Source of the DNA: DASYXT01 sp035934555
GTDB lineage: Bacteria; Verrucomicrobiota; Verrucomicrobiia; Limisphaerales; UBA8199
Assembly (NCBI GenBank): GCA_035934555.1
Contig: DASYXT010000063.1
Coordinates: 10,828-74,827, forward strand
Reading direction: 5' to 3'
DNA: 64,000 nt
Part shown: positions 1-8,035 of the stretch, piece after piece
Numbering within the stretch: the first letter of the stretch is position 1
How the letters are laid out: each line of letters begins with the position of its first letter
Made by a program: the position numbers and the translations under genes
Notes under the pieces: model-generated
The model's database searches: none
What the model saw: the letters and a program-made list of their open reading frames with translations, nothing else
Told to the model about the DNA's origin: nothing

Positions 1-48
1 GAGGGCCGGGGTGAGGAGTCGCTCTAGATAACCTATCCCACGGTCCCC

Positions 49-621
<573 letters not shown>

Positions 622-735
622 TTTCCGCTACTTTAGTGGATTAGACTGCGATTTCAAAGCGTTCTGTTTCAGACCGAAACGCGCCCGGCACCGGGTTGAC
701 TATCCCAGCCTTCCCGGCACACTGAGGCGCGCGGC

Positions 736-1317
736 ATGACGACGGCCAACAAGATCACTATCTTCCGGATTTTGTTGATTCCCTTTTTCGTGGTCGAGGT
801 GCTTTATTACGTGAAGACCGGCACCCCGCTGCATCAATGGCTGGCGATTGGCTCCTTTGGCATCGCCGCCGTCCTGGACGGCGTGGACGGTTACATTGCC
901 CGGCACTACAACCAACGCAGTGAACTGGGAGCGATCCTGGATCCGCTGGCGGACAAGCTGTTGCTCGTTTCGGGCATCGTCGTGCTCAGTTTCGATCATT
1001 TGCCCCGGCTGCAAACCGTCCCGCTCTGGCTGACCGGTTCGATTATCGGACGGGACATCGTGTTACTGGCCGGCCTGGTGGTGATCATGATGGTAGTGGG
1101 AAAAGTCAGCGTGCAGCCGAGGATACTGGGTAAAATCGCGACGGTGCTGCAGATGGTGGTGGTGCTTTGGGTTTTGTTGCAGTGGAGGGAATCCTGGTTG
1201 CCGGCCTGGGCGCTGGCGGCCGCGATCTGCACCGTCGGCTCGGGCTTGCTTTATGTTTGGGATGGCACGCGGCAATTGGGAGCGCACCCGGCCAGTTCTC
1301 CCGCCAAAGAGCAGTAA
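736..1317 (+). CDS. pgsA: CDP-diacylglycerol--glycerol-3-phosphate 3-phosphatidyltransferase
   Basis: Integral membrane enzyme that makes phosphatidylglycerophosphate from CDP-diacylglycerol and glycerol-3-phosphate, the committed step to phosphatidylglycerol. The CDP-alcohol phosphotransferase signature is complete: D48, D51-G52, A55-R56, G65, D69 and D73 in the region around DGVDGYIARH and ILDPLADK. Hydrophobic segments at about 10-25, 38-50, 85-130 and 140-175 fit the usual six-helix topology. 193 residues is normal for PgsA. It starts with ATG after a GC-rich leader. A degenerate half copy of repeat family A follows the stop codon. Confidence 0.92.
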   Translation: MTTANKITIFRILLIPFFVVEVLYYVKTGTPLHQWLAIGSFGIAAVLDGVDGYIARHYNQRSELGAILDPLADKLLLVSGIVVLSFDHLPRLQTVPLWLTGSIIGRDIVLLAGLVVIMMVVGKVSVQPRILGKIATVLQMVVVLWVLLQWRESWLPAWALAAAICTVGSGLLYVWDGTRQLGAHPASSPAKEQ

Positions 1318-1324
1318 CCGCGCA

Positions 1325-1352
1325 GCGCGGACTTGGTCCGCAGCAACTTCCG
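1325..1352. repeat. Degenerate half copy of palindromic repeat family A
   Basis: A GCGCGGACTTGGTCCGCAGC-like segment just after the pgsA stop matches the left arm of the family A elements at 7919, 20966, 34334, 51852 and 63349. No matching right arm follows, so it looks like a decayed or partial copy. The small palindrome GCGGAC-TTG-GTCCGC could still fold on its own. Confidence 0.55.
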
Positions 1353-1518
1353 AAACGCCGTGCGGCTCGCATTTACCAGAAGACCTGAATTCAACCTATT
1401 GCTGCTGCCACGCATGTCCGCCCTTCCTTGAGGCTCAAAGAACAATAGCGCCCCATTGACACGCCGCCCAAACCAAATTACCTATTCATCGTTTCATTTA
1501 ATCAACACAACTAAGACT

Positions 1519-1998
1519 ATGGCTATTGCTGTCGGCTCCAAAGCACCTGATTTCACGCTCAAATCCAAGCAAAGCTCCGGGCTGGTGGATATCAAGCTAA
1601 GCAACAACTTCGGCAAGCAAAACACGCTTTTGCTGTTCTTCCCCGCGGCCTTCACCGGCGTCTGTACGCAGGAAATGTGCGACATCTCGGCCGGCCTCAA
1701 CGGCTATGCCGGGCTCAACGCGGATGTCGTCGGCATCAGCATCGATACGCCCTTTGCGCAGGAAGCCTGGGCCCAAAAAGAGAACATCAAAATTAAACTG
1801 GCCAGCGATTTGAATAAAGAGGTCATCCGCAAGTACGACGTGGTGTTCCCCATGCTCGCCGGGATCGGCGACACCGCCGCGCGCGCCGCCATTGTCGTCG
1901 ATAAGCACGGCGTGGTCCAATACAGCGAGCAGACCGCTTCGCCAAAGGATTTGCCGGACTTCGCTAAAGTGAAGGAGACGCTGGGGCGGCTAAAATAA
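1519..1998 (+). CDS. Peroxiredoxin (AhpC/TSA family)
   Basis: Thiol peroxidase that reduces hydrogen peroxide and organic hydroperoxides. Seen: the peroxiredoxin motif FPAAFTGVC with Pro42, Thr46 and peroxidatic Cys49, and another cysteine at 54 (TQEMC). The CxxxxC spacing resembles the AhpE/BCP-like group, where Cys54 may be resolving. The protein has 159 residues and no signal peptide, so it is probably cytoplasmic. The ATG at 1519 is preferred because the domain begins there (MAIAVGSKAPDFTL); the 21 codons upstream in frame do not look like peroxiredoxin. A terminator hairpin follows the stop. It stands alone, converging on the pseudopilin gene. Confidence 0.9.
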   Translation: MAIAVGSKAPDFTLKSKQSSGLVDIKLSNNFGKQNTLLLFFPAAFTGVCTQEMCDISAGLNGYAGLNADVVGISIDTPFAQEAWAQKENIKIKLASDLNKEVIRKYDVVFPMLAGIGDTAARAAIVVDKHGVVQYSEQTASPKDLPDFAKVKETLGRLK

Positions 1999-2000
1999 GC

Positions 2001-2026
2001 AGGGGGCCCTTGGCCCCTTAATTTTT
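2001..2026 (+). terminator. Rho-independent terminator after the peroxiredoxin gene
   Basis: A GGGGCC/GGCCCC stem with a three-base loop, extended by G-U and A-U pairs, is followed on the plus strand by TTAATTTTTC. It starts three bases after the peroxiredoxin stop and overlaps the 3' end of the converging pseudopilin gene. Confidence 0.75.
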
Positions 2027-2884
2027 CAATCCGCTCGTTCGGGCTTTTAGCCATTCGAAATCGGTGGCGGGTGCCGCAGGAAACACGCTGATGCGTGTGT
2101 GCAGCACCGGCCGCACGGTCGAGGGCACGGCCCACTGGTGATACTCCATATGACCGTCGGCGAACGAAAAGTTCGCGCCACGGTTATGATACGATGCCGG
2201 CAGATTCCCCCAGGCGTCTTCATCGAGCCGATTCACAAAAAAACCGTCGTTGATGGTGTCGGCATGCTCGTCGAGAAAGACGAAAAGCGTGGCTGGACTG
2301 GTAATTTGCGACCGCTTGAAGAACTGAATGTAGCGCGGGTTAAATCGGTTGGTTAATTCACCCGGGTCCCCGATCATGGCGTTCATCGACATGCTGCGGA
2401 TACGAGGGCCGTTGGGCGCAGGCTCCCGGTCTGCTGGGCACTTGAAGATGCCGGTCGCGCGGCTCGTATAGGGCCCAAGTTTGGCATCAGTCAGCAATGC
2501 CAGGTTGGTGTTGTCATCACTCGCGAGCCAGTCTTCCACGTTGTTGACCCAGTTCTGGCGTCGCGTGAGGGTCTCAGGCACGCCGTGGTTGTTGACCAGC
2601 CGGTCCGCGTTATCATCGGAATAAAGCACCCAAGCGACGGTGAGCTGTTTGAGATTGTTGCCGCAGGTCAGCGCCTGCGCTTTGCTTTTGGATTGGCTCA
2701 GCGCCGGGAGTAGCATGCCCGCCAGCACCACGATAATCCCAATGACGACCAGCAATTCAATCAGGCTAAACGCAGGGCTGCGCCAGGGGGCCTCAGAATT
2801 CCCAATGGGCGGCAAACAAAGAGACCGGCCCGCGCGCGCGATCGTAGGCCGGGTCGCAGACGAATTGATAATCAAGCGTCGCAT
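2018..2884 (-). CDS. Type II secretion-like pseudopilin (N-terminal methylation motif, DG-rich C-terminal motif)
   Basis: Secreted or envelope protein with a class III prepilin leader: FSLIELLVVIGIIVVLAGML, with the conserved Glu five residues into the mature part, then ALSQSKSKAQ. The C-terminal part contains SFADGHMEYH, the H/DG signature seen in the large pseudopilin-like families of Verrucomicrobiota and Planctomycetota. Prepilin peptidase would cut before FSLIE. The start is uncertain. ATG 2884 is given, but that region also overlaps the porin remnant in another frame; a TTG at 2815 would give a 15-residue leader and only a short overlap. The function of these proteins is not known beyond probable envelope or secretion roles. 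Confidence 0.8.
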   Translation of the reverse strand: MRRLIINSSATRPTIARAGRSLCLPPIGNSEAPWRSPAFSLIELLVVIGIIVVLAGMLLPALSQSKSKAQALTCGNNLKQLTVAWVLYSDDNADRLVNNHGVPETLTRRQNWVNNVEDWLASDDNTNLALLTDAKLGPYTSRATGIFKCPADREPAPNGPRIRSMSMNAMIGDPGELTNRFNPRYIQFFKRSQITSPATLFVFLDEHADTINDGFFVNRLDEDAWGNLPASYHNRGANFSFADGHMEYHQWAVPSTVRPVLHTRISVFPAAPATDFEWLKARTSGLKN

Positions 2885-3179
2885 GAATCGTTTTGCAAAC
2901 CTGCCATTCGTAATAAGTCTCAACGGCTTGTTCCCAACCATAGGTCAATGCGCCATCGCCGGCAAGGATACCGGTGCCGCCCGTAGCCAGGCAGGCCTGA
3001 TGCACCGCTAATGCCTTGAGCACGGCTGCCAGTCCCAGGGTGTCACCCGGCCGCTGCCAGGCGCGGCCTTTCAGGCTCAGGCTCGCAGTCGCAGTGCGGT
3101 CCACATCGGCAAACACCCACGCTTCATTTCGTCCATCACTCCACCCCGGCCGCATAAATGCTCCCAGATCCGGTGGTGC
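2793..3179 (-). pseudogene. 5'-deleted carbohydrate porin (OprB-like) C-terminal fragment
   Basis: About 129 codons resemble only the C-terminal third of OprB-type outer-membrane porins: a GAFMRPGWSDGRNE segment, a GLAAVLKAL strand, an ETYYEWQV strand, LDYQFVCDPAYDRARGPVSL, and a final Phe, as expected for an outer-membrane beta-barrel end. The similarity begins directly after the uspA stop and in the same frame as uspA, leaving no room for a signal peptide or the first two thirds of the barrel. I infer a deletion fused the porin tail to the end of uspA. An ATG exists at 3155, but the product could not be a porin. A frameshifted or unrelated short gene is less likely given the match. Confidence 0.72.
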
Positions 3180-3596
3180 CTACCGGGCGCGCAACAGCAA
3201 AACCGGAACCCGAATGCTGTGCTGCACGCGGCTGGCGGTCGTGCCGAGAAACAGGTCCGCCAGGAACCGGTGCCCGTGCGTGCTCATCGCGACCAGGTCG
3301 CACCCTTTCTCTTCCACCCACCGCACGATTTCAGTGACGGCCTCGCCGTAGGCCAAATGGGCTTCCGCCGGGATGCCCGCAGCCTGCAGTTCGTCGCGAA
3401 CTTGCTGCAGGTACGCGGTATCCTGCGTAATCTCCGGGCTGACGGCGTCGGCGCCGTAGGTGCGGGCCGCCCAGCCATCGGCCACGTGCAACAGCACCAC
3501 CCGGCTGTTCGCCAACTTCGCCAGTGGCTTCACGTGTTCGATGATCGCGCGGTCTGTAGGCGTCCCATCGAGAGTCAGCAAAATGGTTTTGTACAT
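3180..3596 (-). CDS. Universal stress protein (UspA family)
   Basis: Small cytoplasmic nucleotide-binding-fold stress protein. Seen: the start strand KTILLTLDGT, DLVAMSTHGH in the ATP-loop region (the usual form is G-x2-G-x9-G-S/T), and the closing strand IRVPVLLLRA. The 138-residue length is standard. The ATP loop GHRFLADLFLGTTASRV is well preserved, so nucleotide binding is plausible. The gene is 44 bp downstream of mntH on the same strand and probably in its operon. The stop is followed in frame, without spacer, by the remnant of a porin gene. Its exact role is unknown; linkage suggests a link to metal or oxidative stress. Confidence 0.88.
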   Translation of the reverse strand: MYKTILLTLDGTPTDRAIIEHVKPLAKLANSRVVLLHVADGWAARTYGADAVSPEITQDTAYLQQVRDELQAAGIPAEAHLAYGEAVTEIVRWVEEKGCDLVAMSTHGHRFLADLFLGTTASRVQHSIRVPVLLLRAR

Positions 3597-3640
3597 GCCC
3601 TAGCTTCCAGCGAGTCGCGGACGTTGTTTCCGGCGCCCGC

Positions 3641-5077
3641 TCAGTTTCCACAAATGACATGCCAGGCCGACCGCAGCGAGTCGGGTAGCCCGCAAATGTC
3701 CATCACGGTGATTAGCAGCGCGCTGCCCCAGCCCGCAATCAGCAAACACCAGCCGTTCCGCCAATTTCCCATCTTGCGCCTTGAGCTGGTGAAATGCAGG
3801 AGCGGAAACATAGCGAAGGGAAGCTGCAACGCCAGCACGACTTGGCTGAGGGTCAAAAGGTCGTTGACACTGCTGTCGCCGCGCACACCAATGATCGACA
3901 CCGCCGGGATAATCGCCAGGCTTCGCGTCACGAGCCGACGCAACCACGGTTTCAGACGCCAGTGCATGAACCCTTCCATCACGACCTGGCCGGCCAGCGT
4001 GCCGGTAATGGTGCTGCTTTGGCCACTGGCCAGCAAGGCAATCACGAAGAGTGTGCTGGCCGCCGCTGTGCCCAACAAAGGCGCCAGCGTCAGGTACGCG
4101 ATGCGAATCCAATCACTGTCCGGGCTGAAATGCACGACCTGTCCTCCGGCGGCGCTGACGCTGGTCTTGCCGTAAAAAACCAGCGCAGCCAGGACGAGGA
4201 TGGCGGCATTAACCAGGAAGGCGATGCTCAGGGCAGTCACCGAATCGATCGCATTAAACCGAATCGCGCTGCGAATCGAGGCAGAGTCTTTCTGGAGCTT
4301 GCGGCTTTGCACCAGGGCGGAGTGCAAATATAGATTATGCGGCATGACCGTGGCTCCAATCATGCCGATGGCGACGTAAATCATCCCCGGCTGACTGAGG
4401 CCCGGGCGTAACATCGCCCAGCCCATCTCCCGAAACGCCGGTTGGGTCTGGGGCAGGACAAAAATCTCGATGAAATAACAGACGCCGATGGTCGCCACCA
4501 ACACCAGCACCACCGCTTCAATGGTGCGCATTCCGAACCCTTGCAACCCCAGCAGCAACAGCACGTCCAATCCGGTCAGAATCACCGCCCAAAGCAGCGG
4601 CAGGTGAAACATCAGGTTCAGGGCGACGGCGCTGCCCAATACCTCCGCCAGGTCGCACGCCCCGATGGCGATTTCGCAGAACAGCCAGTTGGGCCAACGC
4701 GTCCATTTCGGATACCAGTCGCGGCAGCATTGCGCGAGGTCTTTGCCGGTGACGACTCCCAGCCGGGCGGCGATCACTTGCATGAAGATTGCCATCAAGC
4801 TGGCCAGGCCCACCACCCAGAGCAGTCCATATTTGAACTGCGCGCCGCCCGCCAGGTCCGTCCCCCAATTGCCGGGATCCATGTACCCGACACTCACCAG
4901 GATGGCCGGTCCCACAAATGCCCGCCAGTTCTGCCAGAAGCCTGCTCCATTCTGGGGCACCGCGACGGTTCCATGTACGCCCTCCAGAGACACCTCGGGG
5001 GGGCCAACCCCGCCGGGGGGCGGCGGCGTGTGCGCCCGGCCCGCGGTTACCTCGCTGCGGGAGTGGGGGCTATTCAT
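3641..5077 (-). CDS. mntH: Nramp-family divalent metal transporter (proton-coupled Mn2+ uptake)
   Basis: Inner-membrane Nramp importer, probably for Mn(II). Both metal-site motifs are present: DPGN at residues 67-70 in helix 1 and MPH at 245-247 in helix 6. 478 residues with about eleven hydrophobic helices fit the family; an unusual Pro/Gly-rich N-terminal tail of about 45 residues precedes helix 1. It is divergent from the DtxR/MntR-type regulator gene at 5237, with a candidate promoter and inverted-repeat operator between them, and is followed by uspA. Mn rather than Fe as substrate is inferred from the regulator type and motifs. Confidence 0.92.
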   Translation of the reverse strand: MNSPHSRSEVTAGRAHTPPPPGGVGPPEVSLEGVHGTVAVPQNGAGFWQNWRAFVGPAILVSVGYMDPGNWGTDLAGGAQFKYGLLWVVGLASLMAIFMQVIAARLGVVTGKDLAQCCRDWYPKWTRWPNWLFCEIAIGACDLAEVLGSAVALNLMFHLPLLWAVILTGLDVLLLLGLQGFGMRTIEAVVLVLVATIGVCYFIEIFVLPQTQPAFREMGWAMLRPGLSQPGMIYVAIGMIGATVMPHNLYLHSALVQSRKLQKDSASIRSAIRFNAIDSVTALSIAFLVNAAILVLAALVFYGKTSVSAAGGQVVHFSPDSDWIRIAYLTLAPLLGTAAASTLFVIALLASGQSSTITGTLAGQVVMEGFMHWRLKPWLRRLVTRSLAIIPAVSIIGVRGDSSVNDLLTLSQVVLALQLPFAMFPLLHFTSSRRKMGNWRNGWCLLIAGWGSALLITVMDICGLPDSLRSAWHVICGN

Positions 5078-5113
5078 AGCACATCAGCTTATTGTCCTTA
5101 TTCGTATTCTCCA

Positions 5114-5143
5114 TACATACTCCGCTTTGAAGGTGTAGCGCAA
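5114..5143 (-). promoter_or_regulatory. Candidate sigma-70 promoter of mntH
   Basis: Reading the minus strand, TTGCGC (5143-5138) and TATGTA (5119-5114) are spaced by 18 bp upstream of the mntH start at 5077. Both hexamers are imperfect matches to the consensus. The inverted repeat at 5145-5172 lies immediately upstream of the -35 element. Confidence 0.4.
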
Positions 5144-5144
5144 A

Positions 5145-5172
5145 TAAAAAGTTTTAGGATGAACACTTTTTA
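5145..5172. promoter_or_regulatory. Inverted repeat in the mntH-mntR intergenic region, candidate MntR operator
   Basis: A perfect inverted repeat, TAAAAAGT and ACTTTTTA, with 8-bp arms and a 12-bp spacer, sits in the 159-bp gap between mntH and mntR. It adjoins the candidate mntH -35 box. Position and symmetry suggest a dimer-binding site for the divergently encoded regulator; that assignment is inference. Confidence 0.5.
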
Positions 5173-5236
5173 CTTTTCCCCCCTCATGGGAAATTCTGGC
5201 GTTGGGTGCGGCCCTCTGCTATCCACTGCCGTGGCG

Positions 5237-5683
5237 ATGGCGAAGCACAAAAAAAAGGCCCCGGCGGCGAACCGGTCGGAATCGACCGAAGATCACCTGG
5301 AGCGAATTCAGGAGCTGGTCGAGCAGAAAGGCTACGCTCGCGTGTCGGACATTGCTTCGTCGTTGCGGCTGAGCCGCTCGGCGGTATCCAATATGGTGCG
5401 GCGCCTGGCGCGACGCGGGTTTGTGAACTACGAGAAGTACCGCGGGTTAACCCTCACCGTCGAAGGCCGGGCGGTGGCGCGGCACATCAAGGTGCGCCAT
5501 CAAACCCTGACCGAGCTGCTGCAACTGCTCGGCTTAAGCGCCGAAACCATCGAACAGGAGGTCGAGGTGATCGAACATCACCTGCGTCCTGATACGCTGC
5601 GTGTATTTTCGAAACTGGTGCGTTTTTGGCAAAGCCACCCGGCCGAGCTGGACTCTTTCCTGGCCTTTTCACGGCGCAAGTAG
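5237..5683 (+). CDS. mntR: DtxR/MntR-family metal-dependent transcriptional regulator
   Basis: Manganese- or iron-responsive repressor of the DtxR/MntR family. Seen: a winged helix-turn-helix at about 20-80 (IQELVEQKGYARVSDIAS, then LSRSAVSNMVRRL), the wing GFVNYEKYRGLTLT, and the helical dimerisation/metal domain with EVEVIEHHL near 115-122. It has 148 residues, like short MntR proteins without an SH3-like domain. ATG 5237 is chosen because the lysine-rich N-terminus then leads straight into the HTH; GTG 5231 is a close alternative. Longer in-frame extensions run through sequence antisense to mntH and are not credible. It probably controls the divergent mntH. Confidence 0.85.
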   Translation: MAKHKKKAPAANRSESTEDHLERIQELVEQKGYARVSDIASSLRLSRSAVSNMVRRLARRGFVNYEKYRGLTLTVEGRAVARHIKVRHQTLTELLQLLGLSAETIEQEVEVIEHHLRPDTLRVFSKLVRFWQSHPAELDSFLAFSRRK

Positions 5684-5811
5684 CCCTCGAGGCGCAAGAC
5701 AAAGCGGCAGAGGACTGCCGCAGTCCAAAACCTCGCGGATTAAGTAGCCTGCGAGACATCGCGCCAGCGTCGTGGACTGCGGCAGCCCTCTGCCGCTTTG
5801 TCTGCCGAGGG
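5684..5811. repeat. Palindromic repeat element, family B
   Basis: Starts at the mntR stop. Arms 5698-5726 and 5774-5802 are inverted repeats of 29 bp with one mismatch, and short outer arms CCCTCG (5684-5689) and CGAGGG (5806-5811) extend the fold. The 47-nt loop contains an inner CTCGC/GCGAG pair. The right part (CGTCGTGGACTGCGGCAG followed by CCCTCTGCCGC) recurs near 46521 and 46677. The element is non-coding and could act as a bidirectional terminator or REP-like mobile palindrome. Confidence 0.8.
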
Positions 5812-5888
5812 CATTCTATTCACCCTCACAATATGGCGTCCTCCACTTTAGTCTTTAGCCGTGTAAGCTTCCCCGTTAATTTCCGCCC

Positions 5889-6497
5889 ATGGGCATCACG
5901 CCCCAACAGTTCCAGCAATTGCAGGAGAAGTTGACCCGCCCGAAGCGGGCAGCGGCTCCGGTGTGGCCGGACCATCGCCCCGTTATAAACCGGGAGGCGG
6001 AAATCATCTTTGGTTTGGATCCGTCGCTGCGCGGGACTGGGTATGGCGTGATTCGCATGGTCAAATCCGGCCCGCAAGCGCTGGCTTACGGAACCATTCG
6101 CTGCGGTGGCACCTGGGAACGGTCGCGGTGCCTGGCGCAAATCGCGCGCGAGATTCGGGCTGTGCTCAAAGAGCACCCGCCGGGGGTATGCGTGGTGGAA
6201 GGTCTTTTTTACGCGCAAAACCTGCAGACGGCGCTGGTGATGGGGGAAGCACGGGGGGCGGCGCTGGCAGCCGTGGCCGAAGCCGCGGTGGAGATTTATG
6301 AGCTGGCGCCCCGAAAAGTGAAACAAGCGATTGTCGGTTACGGCGCGGCGCAAAAGCCGGCCGTGGCCAAAATGGTGCAACGCCTGTTGCACCTGGCCGA
6401 ACTGCCGGAACCCGATGCTGCCGATGCGTTGGCGCTGGCGCTGACTCATGCGCGCGAGCGCTGCCGCTATGGGCTGTCTCAGCCAAGGAGAATATGA
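5889..6497 (+). CDS. ruvC: Holliday junction resolvase RuvC
   Basis: Endonuclease that resolves Holliday junctions with RuvAB. The catalytic acidic residues are all visible: Asp44 in GLDPSLRGTGYG, Glu104 in CVVEGLFY, and Asp176/Asp179 in EPDAADALALALTHA. The 202-residue protein carries about 38 extra N-terminal residues (MGITPQQFQQLQEKLTRP and onward) ahead of the usual RuvC start, which then begins near EIIFGLD. No later ATG would preserve the first catalytic strand. It overlaps ruvA by 4 bp (ATGA), so the two are translationally coupled. ruvB is not adjacent. Confidence 0.92.
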   Translation: MGITPQQFQQLQEKLTRPKRAAAPVWPDHRPVINREAEIIFGLDPSLRGTGYGVIRMVKSGPQALAYGTIRCGGTWERSRCLAQIAREIRAVLKEHPPGVCVVEGLFYAQNLQTALVMGEARGAALAAVAEAAVEIYELAPRKVKQAIVGYGAAQKPAVAKMVQRLLHLAELPEPDAADALALALTHARERCRYGLSQPRRI

Positions 6498-7096
6498 TCA
6501 GCTTCCTGCGAGGTAAATTGTCCGACGCATTGCCCACGCAAGTGACCGTCGAGGTGCAGGGTATTGGTTACGAAGCGCTCATTCCGTTGTCCTCATACGA
6601 CAAACTGCCGCTACCCGGCCAGGAGGTGAAACTTCTGACTCACCTTGCTGTTCGGGAAGACGCTCATACTTTATATGGCTTTATGAGCGCCGCCGAACGG
6701 GACCTGTTTCGCCTCCTGATTAACAACGTCAGCGGCATAGGTCCCAAGCTGGCGCTGAACGTCCTCAGTGGAATTAGTGTCACGGCCTTCCGCGGCGCTG
6801 TGGTTAACGGGGATACCAAAACACTGTCGCAAATTTCCGGGGTTGGGAAGAAAACCGCTGAACGCCTTGTGCTGGAGCTGAAGGATAAGATCGGGGTGGC
6901 CGGCGCTTGGGAAGCCGCGAGCGCACAGCGGGCGTTAACACCCGAGGACCAGAAGCTCAATGATGCTGTGCTGGCATTGATCGCGCTCGGTTTCAAGCAA
7001 AACGAAGCGCACGAAGCCGTTCGCAAAACCCAGTCCAATCTTGGTCCACAGGCTTTAGTCGAAGACCTGGTGCGAGCCTGCCTGAGGAAGGCCTAA
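6494..7096 (+). CDS. ruvA: Holliday junction branch migration protein RuvA
   Basis: Tetrameric junction-binding subunit of the RuvAB branch-migration complex. Seen: the N-terminal OB-fold (MISFLRGKLSD, then VQGIGYEALIP), two helix-hairpin-helix motifs in domain II (INNVSGIGPKLALNVL at about 77-92 and ISGVGKKTAERLVLELKDK at about 114-132), and the C-terminal RuvB-binding domain from about 155 (LNDAVLALIALGFKQNEA). 200 residues is the typical length. The start overlaps ruvC by 4 bp. Confidence 0.95.
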   Translation: MISFLRGKLSDALPTQVTVEVQGIGYEALIPLSSYDKLPLPGQEVKLLTHLAVREDAHTLYGFMSAAERDLFRLLINNVSGIGPKLALNVLSGISVTAFRGAVVNGDTKTLSQISGVGKKTAERLVLELKDKIGVAGAWEAASAQRALTPEDQKLNDAVLALIALGFKQNEAHEAVRKTQSNLGPQALVEDLVRACLRKA

Positions 7097-7120
7097 CCAA
7101 ACCCGTTTGTGCAGCCAACC

Positions 7121-7918
7121 ATGACACCTCCACAGCAGCCTCAGAGAATCCCGCCTCAGCCAACCGGCGGCTCCCCCGGGGCGTTTGGTGCAAGCGGGGC
7201 AGGGGATTCAAACAACGACAATGCGTCCGCTCCGCGGCAGGGTGGCGCCGGCGGTATTGTGGTTCCGCATCGGCCGCGCTGGTACCAACGCGGCGCGGCT
7301 TGGCTCATCTACGCTTTGATTCGCGTGGTGGCCGCGACGCTGCGGGTGCGCTGGCACGATCAAGCGGACCCGCGCGACCGACAACGGCCCGGGCCGCGCA
7401 TTTACTGCTCCTGGCACAATCGGCTGGTGCTCAGCGCCACCGCCTACGCCGATTACGTTCAGCGGCGGAACCCCACCGCCGGGCTGGCCGCCATGGTGAG
7501 CGCCAGCAAGGACGGCGCGTTTTTGGCCGCGATCCTCCAATGCTTTGGCATCCACCCAGTACGAGGCTCCTCGAGCCGCCGTGGCCCGCAAGCCCTCCTC
7601 GAACTGACTACCTGGGCCGAGCGCGGCTACGACCTGGCCATCACACCCGACGGACCGCGCGGCCCCTGTTGCGTCGTACAGGAAGGAGTGATGTCATTGG
7701 CACAGGTCACCGGCTTGCCCATCGTGCCGTTTTCCTATCACTTGAATTGGAAGATCCGGGTGCGAAGCTGGGACCGCTTCCAAATCCCCTTGCCGTTCGC
7801 CCGCTGCGAAATGCGACTGGGTGCGCCCATCCACGTCGCGCGAGAGACCAGTGACGACCAGCGTGAATTGCTGCGGCAAAAGCTGGAACAAACGTTACGC
7901 GAACTCTCAAGCGAGTAG
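7121..7918 (+). CDS. DUF374 lysophospholipid acyltransferase-family protein
   Basis: Predicted membrane-associated acyltransferase of the DUF374/LPLAT group, likely acting on lipid A or phospholipid precursors. Seen: a Pro/Gln-rich N-terminal tail, a hydrophobic segment AAWLIYALIRVVAATL, the HxxR-like active-site segment SWHNRLVLSA, a KDGAFLAAILQCFG stretch and the substrate motif ITPDGPRGP. An alternative GTG start lies at 7109. It is 24 bp after ruvA and possibly co-transcribed. The stop codon abuts repeat element A (7919-8035). The acyl acceptor cannot be told from sequence. Confidence 0.8.
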   Translation: MTPPQQPQRIPPQPTGGSPGAFGASGAGDSNNDNASAPRQGGAGGIVVPHRPRWYQRGAAWLIYALIRVVAATLRVRWHDQADPRDRQRPGPRIYCSWHNRLVLSATAYADYVQRRNPTAGLAAMVSASKDGAFLAAILQCFGIHPVRGSSSRRGPQALLELTTWAERGYDLAITPDGPRGPCCVVQEGVMSLAQVTGLPIVPFSYHLNWKIRVRSWDRFQIPLPFARCEMRLGAPIHVARETSDDQRELLRQKLEQTLRELSSE

Positions 7919-8035
7919 CGGAGCGCGGACTTTAGTCCGCAGCAATGTGGAATCGCTGAGCACGCCAGCCAATCGGCGCAGAATTCTCATACGGATGTTG
8001 CTGCGGACTAAAGTCTAACTAAAGTCCGCGCTCCG
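7919..8035. repeat. Palindromic repeat element, family A (copy 1)
   Basis: Begins directly after the stop of the acyltransferase gene. The left arm starts CGGAGCGCGGACTTTAGTCC and the right arm ends AGTCCGCGCTCCG. The right arm carries an 11-bp insertion repeating ACTAAAGT, also present in the 34334 copy. On the minus strand its end supplies the last codons and stop (ERGL-stop) of the lytic transglycosylase gene. It lies between convergent genes, so it may also terminate transcription. Confidence 0.85.

Noticed and set aside
4442..5236. Long plus-strand open frame extending mntR upstream
   Set aside because: It is antisense to mntH, rich in Gln/His/Arg of low-complexity type, and mntR has a natural start at 5237.
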